Below, piece by piece: positions 50,098-60,948 of a stretch of DNA of 64,000 nt. Origin of the DNA: Membranipora membranacea (taxonomy: Eukaryota > Bryozoa > Gymnolaemata > Cheilostomatida > Membraniporidae); the NCBI GenBank assembly GCA_914767715.1, contig OU612070.1, positions 7,829,501 through 7,893,500 of the forward strand, given 5' to 3'. Positions within the stretch are counted from its first letter, which is position 1; every line of letters begins with the position of its first letter. The position numbers and the translations under genes were made by a program. The notes under the pieces were generated by a model. It did no database searches, had not been told where the DNA came from, and saw nothing but the letters and a program-made list of their open reading frames with translations.

Positions 50098-51689
50098 ATG
50101 AGTTTGATGATGTTTCAACCGTTTATATTGTCAATAAAATAAACTTAACCAATCTATGAGCAGTCTGATTTGTGAGTGATATTTGTCTGTCTCTGGAGTT
50201 AGTCCCTCTTGGCTTTGACTTCATATAAGAAGCGGATTGGGCCGTGTGCACAAGAAGGTGTAGTTGGATTGCTCCGAGTCTACTCTTCCTTCACCTAGCT
50301 TAATTCACAAAGGATTGCTTTCCCTCTACACTATGATAAGATCGATGCCAGGTCTACATTGATTATAACAGTGCATAACGTAACGTGACTATGACTAAAT
50401 ACTCCCGCTCTGTGTAAAAAGACTATAAGAATCAGTCTCAATTTTCAACTGAAATGTGTGCGTCAATGATCATTTGGTTGATCATTCATGCTCTGTTACA
50501 TTATGTTATGTGGATTGTCTTCGATGGATCGCTGTCCTGCCGCACTTTTCGTTATCTCTGTTGTCAGAGGCTTCATTATATTATGTCTTAGTTAATTAAG
50601 GGTGTATGCCTGCTTATCCAATTTGGTGTTTACTATTGTTTTATTTGTTTTATTAGTGTTTTATTTGTTTTATTACTGTTTTATTTCCATCACCATTTGC
50701 ATAGCATAATACAACAAATAAACTGTTTCTTTATGTTGAAGAGAAAGTGTTTTTATCCTAAAATTTTCTTGTTTAGTTAATAATTTGCTGCATCGGACAA
50801 ATACCCTTCTAGGGCTCTATTATAATTATTCAAGTCACAAGAGGCTCACTATACTTATTAATTTTGTACCAAATTAATTATATATTAAAGGATGAGGGAC
50901 CCCTGGGGGACACAGTATCAAAGCCAAAGAATAAAAACCATATATTTTGATAGGTTAAAACTCAAAATGCTCAAAAGTCAAAGTGCTGGTAACCAGGGTT
51001 AGTTTTTATAAAATACAATCAATTGCCATCAAATGTTGCTAAATTAAATCTTATCTTATGATAGGTTGTTAGTTGTGATGCGCTCTTTAACCGATTCTCA
51101 AAACCCTAAAAAATTAGATATAATTTAATATAAAATCCATCTTTTTTTGTAGTGAAAATGAATGACAGATAAATCTACAGACTGGCAGGAACACATTAAG
51201 CCACCCATGCTTGGCAACAGAGGCCTGGCATGACAATAGGATTGTTGTAAGATGTATGCAGCATTTACTGCAAATTATCTGATTATTTTATAACATATTG
51301 AAGATATTTTCTGGAATGGTCATAGCGTAGGATTATATAATGCTGGTGATAGAACTGGTGTCTGCAACAGGATGTCTGTAGAATTAAATGCAAATTATGT
51401 GAAAAAGTACAGCTGTCACCAAAATTGAAATTATGCTTGCCGGTAAAAGAAATAGTGTGCTGGTGTTTAGTTTATAAATTCAAAACTGGTTATTTGAACG
51501 AAAGAAAATTCTACACTCGACATTATTAACACGATCGAACGAAATTGGTACAAAGTCATCGATCTGCATGAATATTCATTATTCTAGTTTATTTGAAGCT
51601 CAGAAAAAAACTCTTTCCAGTACCGTCATTGTATGTATATGGATAATTGACCCAAAGTTAAATAAAAACATACGGAGAAAGGTTTTTAC

Positions 51690-51990
51690 TAATCTTGGTT
51701 AAAAATAACTATGCTTTGTACTGTATTTTTCCAGATTTATGAGCAAATTTAGAGCTGAGCTTTCAGTAAAGCAAATGGAATTTCGTAAATAAAACTGGCA
51801 AGTTAGATGCGGAATACTGGATTGGAGCTGGGAATCCCAGAATGCTGTATAAAATACTGCTTTGGTCTCAAATGATGGTGCTCTTTGATTGGTTGAATCA
51901 CTCAACAAACTTGATTCCATCTTTACTACAGAATCTGAACTTCTGATCAAACTTTGGTAGCTCATACTTGTCGAGCATACCATAATTCAT
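51690..51990 (-). pseudogene. Fragment of the sulfotransferase-like gene (last exon end plus 3' flank)
   Basis: On the minus strand LDKYELPKFDQKF and CSKDGIKFVE followed by a stop match the carboxy terminus of the gene at 60949. The following 3' sequence (51780-51905) matches 60825-60955. Homology stops at about 51990, and the rest of the gene is missing on this side. Confidence 0.82.
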
Positions 51991-52475
51991 GCTAGTTTCT
52001 TATTCTCCGAGGTTTCTGCAGTTTAGGTATTTGGCGAGTATCAAGATGACTCCTGCCCTGCCTACTGCCATAGAAAATACTTGTTTCCCGTCTGCTAAAA
52101 CTATAAAATGCTTTGGTCTCTTGGTAACCTTCAAAGTTGAAAGATGATTTTTCAGACTGTTTTGTACTCTAGATATTTTGTAGAAGTTGGCGAGCAGTTA
52201 TTTAGATCAGACCAAACCAAAGTACTTTAAATAGAATTGAAATCAATCGGAGTCTTCAGTATAATACAAATTCACTTTCTGAATTCAAAATATCCTGGCC
52301 TGCTCCTGATATTTAATGATTAGAATCAGAGTGATCGCCATCAACAGCAGGTTCTCAAGTCTCCTTGTCAATCATAGTCTGATACTCTCAGCCTCTTGCC
52401 TCCCCCCCCCCCCCGTCCAATACCCCCCCCCCCAAGTAAGTGACCTGAGTAACTAGATATTAAACCTTTTCTGGG

Positions 52476-52887
52476 CAGTGGCGTATATTAACACTCACGG
52501 CCCACGGATTTCCGTGAATGGCTGAATAGCTCAGTGTGTAGAGCGTAGAGCGTCTGCCTAATAATCACTGTTAATAAAATTGTTTCGGGTTCGAATCCCA
52601 TCAAGGTCAGTTTTTTTCAATTGGGTGCTTTATAACTGGAGCATTTTTACCGTAATCTTCTACTGCTATTGAGTTGTTTTCTGGAAGTACCCAACAGCTC
52701 AGTGCTCACCTCTCTGCTTGCACTATTTTGCTACCGATATGCAAAAATTTCCGTGGTGGGAGGGCGCTTAAGCGCCCCTCCCACACCCTCCCCGCCACGC
52801 TTACGGCGTGTGGATCGGGCTGCGCCCGATCATTATGCTCATCTCTAAAAAGTCAGTGAGTGAAATTTTTTAGAATATACGCCCCTG
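52476..52887. mobile_element. 412-bp non-autonomous hAT-type element with 8-bp target duplication
   Basis: The ends CAGTGGCGTATATT and AATATACGCCCCTG are inverted repeats with one mismatch. TTTCTGGG is duplicated exactly on both sides (52468-52475 and 52888-52895). The 8-bp duplication with CAG(G/T)GGCG ends is the hAT pattern. The related region at 57845-57860 has a single CTTTTCTGGGGGTTG with no insert, which is the empty site. There is no transposase. The interior has a tRNA-like A box and B box (52527-52598) and GC-rich hairpins near 52760-52835. Confidence 0.9.
52527..52598 (+). other. tRNA-like internal promoter inside the hAT element
   Basis: The A box TAGCTCAGTGTG (52527-52538) and B box GGTTCGAATCC (52588-52598) are spaced as in a tRNA. 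Neither the acceptor stem nor a full T stem forms, so this is a tRNA-derived (SINE-like) segment rather than a functional tRNA. A short duplication, GTAGAGCGTAGAGCG, follows the A box. Confidence 0.6.
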
Positions 52888-53753
52888 TTTCTGGGGGTTG
52901 AGCTTCTGGTTATCGTAAGAGCAAATTGTAGATGGTATTATAGTATAATTGAGCCAATGTGTTGGCTCTGATTGGTGGGCGGGGGGGGGGGGGGGCCAAT
53001 ACATAGGCTAGTATAATAATTTATATTTTATTGTGTCCTTCGAAGGCATATATGGAAAGACACTCCCTCAGTGAAGAGGATGCTCAGCCTTCAGGACACG
53101 ACTAGAAGGATAAGTCTAAAAGAGCTAGGTGGTCAATGAAAATGGCAAAACATTAGAACAAAACACAGCCTAGATCCGTCCGCTTGGTGATTTTAACTCC
53201 GGACTCTCATCCATCAAGTAATATATGCTGGTAGTGCTGGTCAATGTTTGAATTCCAGTACCAGCAACCTGGTAGAGTTTGAGTGCTTAAGGCCATAAAC
53301 TAGGACGAGTATTTATGGTCTGATGAATTTATAATTATAAGAAAGCACAGTGATGGATTTCGTTCCCTCTATTGCAGGGGTTGATCTTCTCATCTGTTTG
53401 CAGTGAAGATACAGATATTGCTCATGGTAACATTAATTCTCCATTGAAAGTGGATCTATCATGGGATTGACATGCTAGTCTTTATTCGCCTAATAAAGAC
53501 ATTATAATGCAATAATAGCAACCCAATTTTCCAAGCTGAACCCCCCCCCCCCCCTTTTTTTTCTGCAATATATTCACAAAGGCTTTTATCAGGTGTGTCA
53601 ACAAGCCCTCATATTAACAGCTCAGTGTGGTGTCAGTCGGCACTGTGTAACTATGACAACATCGCAGTTTGTGAATAGTAGTAGGCTAAGTTTGAGGTCT
53701 TAGCCACAGCCAAACAGCCAGGCTCATTGCGTTAGAATCATACTATGGATTTG

Positions 53754-55909
53754 ATGTTGACATTTTTGTCCAGGCATTTCTTCTATATTCTGAGATGGAT
53801 GTGCCACATGATCCAGGCTTTCGTACACAAGTTGAACGGTGAGTAGTTTAGTCCTCAGGATGATCACCATTATGTGCACTGATATATAACTCAATATTCC
53901 CAGGCTTCATTTAGCATGAAGACATGAAGACAGGCAGCATGGCCACAGTAGAACCAATGTGTTCCCTCTGTGGCGGCAGAGGGATATTGCAAAAGTTGGG
54001 TATCGAGCTACAGTTAGGACAGACGGGGAGTAAGAGTCTGGGGTGCTCAGACTAAGAGTTAAGTGAAGGTTGGATGTGCAAAAATTTGCTTGGTACTACT
54101 CAGTGGCTATTCTAGCTGTAGGTCTATTCTCACCCTCAGTGCAGAGAAAGTTATGCCCTCCAAAGAACAGGTACTGGCACCCGTAAAACTGGACTGTGTC
54201 ATATTACCATGCTGGAAACACTCTGGCAACTACTCTGATTACATTGATAGGGTAGATCATGAGATTTTCACTGGGGTACAAACACAATGGGGCTTTTGAC
54301 CAAAGCTTTCGGTATCTTGTGTCCAAAGCCAACAGGACCTGGCTGAGATGAGTATGTTACCAAATTCAAATCAGGATCACAAAATATACCTGGATGACCT
54401 CAAGTACTTTATCCATTAACCTTCTCTCGCTAGATATTGGTCCTTGAAGTTTTCAATTTTTTTTCAGGAGTTCAAATGACTAGAGCTAAGATCCATCAAG
54501 GAGGTGTTTGCTCGTCAGAGCTTGAGGCTGAGGTCTTCTCTGTGATATGGAGGCAGCCTTCTCCTATGATATTTGGCGTGCAGGATGAGTCACACTTCAT
54601 GTTGTGGCATCAGAAGTTTGAGACTCTTGATTATCTGCTAAATAAAGACGTTACGCTATACTCGATAGATCTGGAATATGCATACTTTGTCAAAACGCCT
54701 AAAGATCTTGACATGTACAATACCCAAAAGCATCCGTTCATGTTTAAAGCACAGCAGAATTTTGGTAAAGAGATCATCATTATATCATTGGAAAAGATCT
54801 ATAAAGTTTCGGAGAAAATTAAGAAAGCACCAAGTCGTATAGACTTCATGGTACATTACAGTAGATGCGGCTCAACAGTTTTATGCCAAGTGTTTAACAA
54901 CTTACCTGGCTGGACGGCAATAGCAGAAACCTGCTTCCCCTTGAAGTATCTATACGATATGCGATATAAACATGGCCTTTCAGTAACTGATGTTGCCAAC
55001 AGCGAGAAGTTCCATGATATAGCTGAGGCTTGTGTCCATGTTTACACCAAAGACTTTCCTCCAGAGCAGAAAGTTATGTTCAAGACAGTAGGCCTCTCTG
55101 AAATCTGTTTGATCCCGTTTATTTCCAAACGCTTTCCAGACTCCTATATCATATCAGCACACCGAAGCGGACTGGGAATGGCAAAATCTTCCTATCAGGT
55201 TTTTTATGATGCTGCGTTTAACATGACAGCCCCAACACTGTGGAACCGAATAGTGTCATACAATCTGTTCTGGGGTGATATATCACGTGTTATGTTCTAT
55301 GTGACAAATGGTATGGGAGAGGAGTATGAGCGTATTGCTATGAGCGGAAAGTGCACAGATGTCTTTTTTCTCCACTATATGAGATGGATCACTAACTCAC
55401 TAATTTATATCAAATACTACAAACAGGCTAACAACGGAAAGCTGATATGTGCTAATTATGAGGATCTCGTTGCTGATAAACATAGCTACCTTTCACAGGT
55501 GAGCAGCATACCAATATCAAGTAGCATTGAAGGTTGTAATATATTCTATGTGGTCAACAGTCATTGTGATATTTAACAAAAAATGAGTTTCTGGAATACC
55601 TGATAGCAAACTATTTTTATGGTGTTACTTTTAGTGCGATTTACCATAATATACACGGTTTTTCATTTGTTTCAGGTACTGGACGCTATGGATATACCCA
55701 GCGCATATATGGGGTATGCTTTGGATGCTCTAGATTTCGACAGCCAAAAGAATTCAGAAATCAGTCACTCACTCAGGAAGAGAAAACCAGTCTGGTCATA
55801 CAATCAGTCTACTGTTGATCAAATAGAAGCTGTGCTCGACAAGTATGAACTACCAAAGTTTGATCAGAAGTTCAGATTCTGTAGTAAAGATGGAGTCAAG
55901 TTTGTTTGA
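53754..55909 (+). CDS. Sulfotransferase-like protein, copy A, three exons, 449 residues
   Basis: Exons 53754-53838, 54468-55498 and 55676-55909 (1350 nt including the stop). Predicted to transfer sulfate from PAPS to an unknown acceptor. The 5'-phosphosulfate loop is at about residues 158-168 (HYSRCGSTVLCQ). A 3'-phosphate motif follows (SAHRSGLGMAKSSY), and further on ICANYEDLVAD, the YEDL block of sulfotransferases. The start MLTFLSRHFFYILRWMCHM gives a hydrophobic/aromatic amino terminus that might anchor it in the Golgi membrane, but the helix is short and this is inference. Exon 3 ends CSKDGVKFV. An AATAAA at 56181 is the likely polyadenylation signal. Exon structure, phases and start are the same as in copy B at 60949-63784. 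The exact family, and hence substrate, is not recognised. Confidence 0.85.
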
Positions 55910-56499
55910 GTAATTCAATCAATCAGAGAGCTTCATCCTATTGTGACCGAAGCAGTATTTTATACAGCACTCGGGATTCTCAGCTCAATTCAAGTATTCC
56001 ACATCTAACTTGTCAGTTTTATCAAGGAGTAACAGCGACATTCCATTTACTTCACTTTGGGTTCAGTTCTCTATAGAAATTTGAGACTATGTTTTGTTTG
56101 GTGGTTGGTTTGTATTATTTGATAACAGTATATCCAATAATAATTATGCGATAATTCATGTGGAACTTGTCTAGTTGCTCAATAAAAAGAGCTATTATTC
56201 TTACTCCTGTACGTACACAATGTTTGTCAGATAGAGTTTATTGGATGCTTGTGGTAGGTGCGATCTTCACTTGTCCTGATCTTTGAAATTAAGCAAAAAA
56301 AACCCGGTTCAGCTAGCTGGAATTGTTCTCATTGTTTGGTAAACAATGACATGACCTATAATCTTATAGAAAAAACTATCTGGTGAAGTGCAATTCTATT
56401 GCAACTAAAATATAATTATCCTTCAAAATTTTATAATGTTATAGACTGCAGCTAAATATATAATATATCTGTAGGCAGGGTCTGTAAGCAGTATTTGAT

Positions 56500-56544
56500 T
56501 AGCCCTGTCATGCGGCCACTGGTTTTGCAAAAATAAAACAAGCC
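56500..56544. mobile_element. Short foldback element of the AGCC(C/T)TGTCA(C/T)GCGG family with 8-bp target duplication
   Basis: AGCCCTGTCATGCGG at the left and AAACAAGCCT at the right are the family ends in reduced form. TATTTGAT flanks the element on both sides. It lies next to the sulfotransferase relic at 56566. Confidence 0.65.
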
Positions 56545-56565
56545 TAATATTTGATATAAAGTAGT

Positions 56566-56700
56566 GAGTTATAATGAAGATAGAAGCAGTCAGTGAACTA
56601 CCCACTCATAACAATTTGCTCATACTCCTCTCCCATACCTCTTGTCACAATGAGTATGGTACTTGATATATCATAACTTGCATCCTATCGTGTGTTACAA
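56566..56700 (-). pseudogene. Internal fragment of a sulfotransferase-like gene with an in-frame stop
   Basis: On the minus strand VTRGMGEEYEQIVMSG, a TAG, then FTDCFYLHY match the part of copy B around YTDCFYLHY, with the lysine codon replaced by the stop. Homology begins near 56700 and ends at the foldback insertion near 56545. It is a relic of a third copy. Confidence 0.82.
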
Positions 56701-57289
56701 CAACAACTTCCATCCCAAACTTCGGCTACATAAGACATGAAAAGATGCTTCTATTCTACTTTAGTTGTAAATGTAAAAAAGAACTTTTATGGTAAGACGG
56801 TGGCTCCTCATATCATGTACTACATTTTGCCAGAAAACAAGAAAACATTCTGTTCTTTTGAAAGTAAACTCAAAGTACACCGTGATAAAAATTAATATTG
56901 AGAACAAAAGTTCTAATAGATATTAACTTATTGTCTTAGGAGTTACCCCATTTAGTGTAATGAATGCACAACTCCTATCATGATGAACGTCAGATAAATA
57001 AGACCCAAATAATAGAGCCATGTCATCTCAATCTAGAAACCTGTATAATCTTCATGTTCAGAACATATCATACAGTTCTAGCTTGATCCGATTATAGTTG
57101 TTACTCCTGATCTTCAAATGTCAGAGTTATTGAATTTAGATTGAGAGATTGAGATTATTGCAAGTTTGCAACACAGCACAGTTTTTGAATTCAAAATTTC
57201 ATTTTTTTTGTATCAGAAACCATTCACCATTGCCTGGTACCGCTTAAAGGTTACATTTGCAGCATAGTTTATTCTGGTTTCTTTTTCTC

Positions 57290-58020
57290 ACAGAAGTTGC
57301 TATGGTTAGGGTCTTTGAAACCCTGCCTTCTGTAATAGAAAATACATGTTTTCCGTCTGTCAGACTATAAAACTGCTTCGATCTCTTGTTTCCGTTTCCA
57401 TCATCAAGTCCATGTCAACAGATGCTTTTCCGGATGGTTTATTTTTTGACATTATTATGAAGATGTTGACTAGGCAGTTATTTAGTGTAGACCAAACTGA
57501 AATAATTCAATCAGATTTATAATCAGTTAAAGTCTCTGATGTCATATGAATTTGCAATTTTTTTAACTTCTTAATTCAACTATCTTTGTCTGCTCCTGAT
57601 ATTTAATAATTAAAATCTCAGTGTTTTTCATCAACATGAGGCTTTGGAATAGCAATTGCCTGTCCTATACCGGTCCTATATACAGTTCGCTATTAGCGGC
57701 AACCATAGACTTAATATACTATGTCTATGGTATATTAAGTCTATGGCGGCAACTCATTGTCAATCACCAATCGGGACCCTAGTTTGAGCATTTTTAACTA
57801 TAAAAGTAAGACACATTTGTAAATGACTAAGCGACTAGATATTTAACCTTTTCTGGGGGTTGGGTAGGGTAGAGCTGTTGGTTGTAACAGCAAATTGTAA
57901 AAGGTAGTATAGTATAATTATATTAAATTCTGTCCGTCTAAAGCATAGATGGATGACATTTCCTCAGTGAAGAGGATGCTCAGGAAAGGATTAAGTGGAG
58001 ATATCTAATTGCGCTAGACA
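57290..58020. repeat. Segmental duplication, arm 2 (partner 52010-53120)
   Basis: Diverged direct copy of 52010-53120, lacking the hAT insertion but carrying its own hairpin insertion at 57704-57745. It preserves the unoccupied hAT target (CTTTTCTGGGGG) at about 57847. Confidence 0.8.
57704..57745. mobile_element. 42-bp micro-foldback element with perfect 8-bp target duplication
   Basis: CATAGACTTAATATAC, a 10-base loop and GTATATTAAGTCTATG form perfect 16-bp arms. GCGGCAAC flanks it on both sides (57696-57703 and 57746-57753). The corresponding place in the other duplication arm (near 52360) lacks it. Confidence 0.85.
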
Positions 58021-58220
58021 TCCAGCAGACAAAGCATGACAGAACGGAGGTAAGTGAGGATAGTATAGTATAATTATAATGCAGACCTGGTCTAGACTCT
58101 AGAATATTTGTGTCCCCCAGACATGCCTACATTTTGAATTTCTCCAGAAACGATTAACCTGATTACTGAGGTAGCCACAAAGCACATTACCGTCTATTTT
58201 TTTTTTCACTATGGTATTAT

Positions 58221-58254
58221 ATCACAGAGTAAGTATATATCCTTCCTCTGTGAT
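58221..58254. repeat. Hairpin related to 15383-15420
   Basis: ATCACAGAGTAAG and CTTCCTCTGTGAT form an imperfect stem around TATATATC. It has the same core as the hairpin at 15383. Confidence 0.6.
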
Positions 58255-60053
58255 TAGGCACCTGATTCACAGTTCTAGGAAAAGAAGGGAGGGACCATAA
58301 GGATATTTATTATTGCATATGCATCCGTTCCGTCCATAAAAAAACGAGCACTTACACTGGGGACGCACGTCTCTGAAAAAAATCATCCAAAGTTTCTGAT
58401 ATTTGCCATTCGTAGAGTTTTAAGTACAACCTAACTAAAAATCAATATTTTGTGCAGACCTGGATCCAGTTGGCCAGCATAAACTGGATTGCATTATATA
58501 TATTGTATTATTCATTATGATATATTATTTTTTATTTAATACTTTATTGTTGTTAATACTTTATAGTTGATGCTAATTATTTCATATATGTGAGAAACGG
58601 ACTGGGCCGTGTACACAACAGGGTGTAGTTGGCTTGCTCCGAGTCTACTCTGATGAGCGAGAGGGCTTTTATATTTACTCTAAGGTTCTATGTGTTTTAG
58701 CACTGAAAGCCATCACTCGAATTATGAATCATTATATAACCCATAGAAGGGTCTCAAAGATAGGCTGATATACCATACACGGATCTACTATAGACTGATA
58801 TACAATACACTGTTGCGACAAATTCTGATGGTCGTCAATGACCGATATCAATTAATTTCCTGACACAATGTAACACACGCACTGTTTATCTACTCATGAG
58901 CTTAATTCACTAGACGTCGTCACGAGTGTTAACTTAAATTTAATTCAAGATTATTATAATACACAGTCTATTTAATTCATCACAAGTTATATATATATAT
59001 TGCAACTTTTGATGTCTGTCTATGATCTATTACATGAAAGCGCCGACAAGGCCGTCCACAAGTGCGTGAAGTTAGGATTGCCTTTGAATACACAATTGCG
59101 ACTACTAAAGAGTCAAGCTGCTTGGATTATCAATTATTTATGTCAACCAGACAGGCATAAAACTAATCTGTTTAGACTAAGACTATTTATTTAATTACCC
59201 TGACCATTTAATTCAATTGAGACAAAATACACATATAAAATATTTATATAAGATAAAAATATTAAAAGTCGTTCTGAATATTCTAACCTGACTGTCCTTG
59301 CACTCTTGTCCTTGGCTATAGGCCAGAATGCCAGATGAGTTCTGATTTAGTCACTGATCGCACAGACAAGTTGATATACTTTTGAATTACACAACAATAC
59401 AATGTATTATATGATATAATCAATTCTCTTACTTCACAATTTAAGCCACTGATAAAATAGGACGACGGTCCTGTTGCTTTCCTGTCTTAATACTAACTGC
59501 CTAAAATGATACCGTAAAGGACGACGGTCCTGTTGCTACTGCCTGAAGCTGTGGCTGCTCCGTATCTTTATTGGTGTGTTCAATGTTGTATACATGATGC
59601 AGCTTTGTCAGGCAGTTTTACTTTGATGATGATATAATTGTTGTGCAAGCAGGTAGTTTCACTTTGATGATATAAGTAGCAGGCAAGGTGTAGCTGGTGC
59701 AAGTATTATTGAAGTTGGTGGTGACTTGTAGTTATATTCTCTTTCTTCTTGTAGTGTGTAGTGTGTAGTATGATATTATTTCAATTCTCGCTCATCTCAT
59801 CATATATAGCAGAAGGCAGAGACGCAATAATAAGCTGATGCTAAAATAGAAATCTCCGCAAACCAAGGTTAATTTACAGTTGTAATAATGATGTTGTGTG
59901 TCTCATTATTTTGTCACGTTTTAAAAAACGTCAGCAACTTTCCCACCCTAGCTTCTTTTCCATGGATCAAGCCCAGTTACTTGCATGCAGTTGGAAGCGT
60001 TCGCTAGATCTCTCCCAAAAAAAAACTTTAGTACTAAGATCTCTGCATATGCT

Positions 60054-60227
60054 TTTATCATGGTAGTGACTACCCTCAAAGATGGTGATGCACACATTTT
60101 CTCTGGTTGAGCTATCACCGCAGAAAATTGTTAACGTCGGTTTATCATGGTAGCGACTACCCTCAGAGATGGTGTTGAAAACATTCTCTCTGGTTGGGCT
60201 ATCACCGCAGAAAGTTGCTATTGTTGG
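60054..60227 (-). repeat. 87-bp tandem repeat, two copies, open on the minus strand as a 29-residue repeat
   Basis: Copies 60054-60140 and 60141-60227 differ at scattered bases. On the minus strand both read in one frame (59967-60239) with the pattern KPT..FCGDS.TRENV..TI and EGS.YHD. A third, decayed copy may follow. I know no family with this motif and cannot say whether it is translated. Confidence 0.75.
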
Positions 60228-60948
60228 TTTTTTTGCCATTCCTTCGGTACAGTAATTCTATCTGGTATTTATCCTGTCTGATAATGAATCTCAAGAAATA
60301 TATCAATTTGTTTATAGTACTGCTGCATGTTTTAAAATTATCACCCTAACATAATATATCAATTTGTTTATCTTACTGGTGCAGGCTTTGAAAATTGTCA
60401 CCCTGACATATATCATAATAGAAATACATTGGTATTAAACATAATTAATGACAAGCTCTTTCACAGATTTTACCGAAATTTGCATACAAGATAGGATAAT
60501 TAAATTTTAGTTGCAATAGAAATGCACTTTTCCAGATACTGGTTTTTGGGTTGTGTCTTTGCTTATCAAATAATGAGCAAAATTCTAGTTAGCTGAACCT
60601 GGGAGTTTTTTTTATTCATTTCAAAGACATGGACATGCGCATCAGAAGGCCTATCCAATAAACTCTATCTAGCAATCACTGTGGACGACAGGAGTAAGAA
60701 TAATATCATCTTTTATTGAGCACAACAAGACCAGTTCTACATGAATTACCACACCGCATAATAAGTATTGGATATAATGTTATCAAATAAAACAACCAAC
60801 TTCTCAACAAAACTCAGAAAAGCAAATGGAATTTCATAAATAAAACGGCAAGTCAGATGCGGAATACTTGAATTGAGCTGGGAATCCCGGAATGCTGTAT
60901 ATAATACTGCTTTGGTCTCAATAGGATGGTGCTCTTTGATTGATTGAA

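Larger units (their letters stand above)
52010..53120. repeat. Segmental duplication, arm 1 (partner 57290-58020)
   Basis: Shared landmarks in the same order and orientation include a block ending TAGAAAATACTTGTTTCCCG (52069; partner 57341), TGCTCCTGATATTTAATGAT (52302; partner 57590), TAGATAT..AACCTTTTCTGGG (52455; partner 57837) and TCAGTGAAGAGGATGCTCAG (53069; partner 57971). The hAT element at 52476-52887 is present only in this arm. Confidence 0.82.
49899..53753. other. TERT 3' flank and repeat-rich spacer before the sulfotransferase-like gene
   Basis: Holds an AATAAA at 50133-50138, a likely TERT polyadenylation signal, and a MITE at 49989-50097. A repeat at 50227-50290 is shared with 58591-58660. 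There is also a relic of the sulfotransferase-like gene (51690-51990), one arm of a segmental duplication (52010-53120) and a hAT element inside it. Long poly-C and poly-G runs occur at 52404-52434, 52980-52996 and 53540-53554. Confidence 0.5.
55910..60948. other. Spacer between the two sulfotransferase-like genes
   Basis: The outer parts are the 3' flanks of the two genes and remain homologous to each other in inverted orientation (to about 56420 and 60490). The centre holds a gene relic (56566-56700), arm 2 of the segmental duplication (57290-58020), two small hairpin elements (57704-57745, 58221-58254), AT-rich sequence and an 87-bp tandem repeat (60054-60227). GGACGACGGTCCTGTTGCT occurs twice at 59460-59540. 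No intact gene is seen; an open frame at 59000-59194 has no support. Confidence 0.5.

Noticed and set aside
54063-54299. 78-codon open frame in intron 1 of sulfotransferase-like copy A
   Set aside because: Exon 1 joins exon 2 in phase and copy B has the same structure; the frame has no counterpart there.
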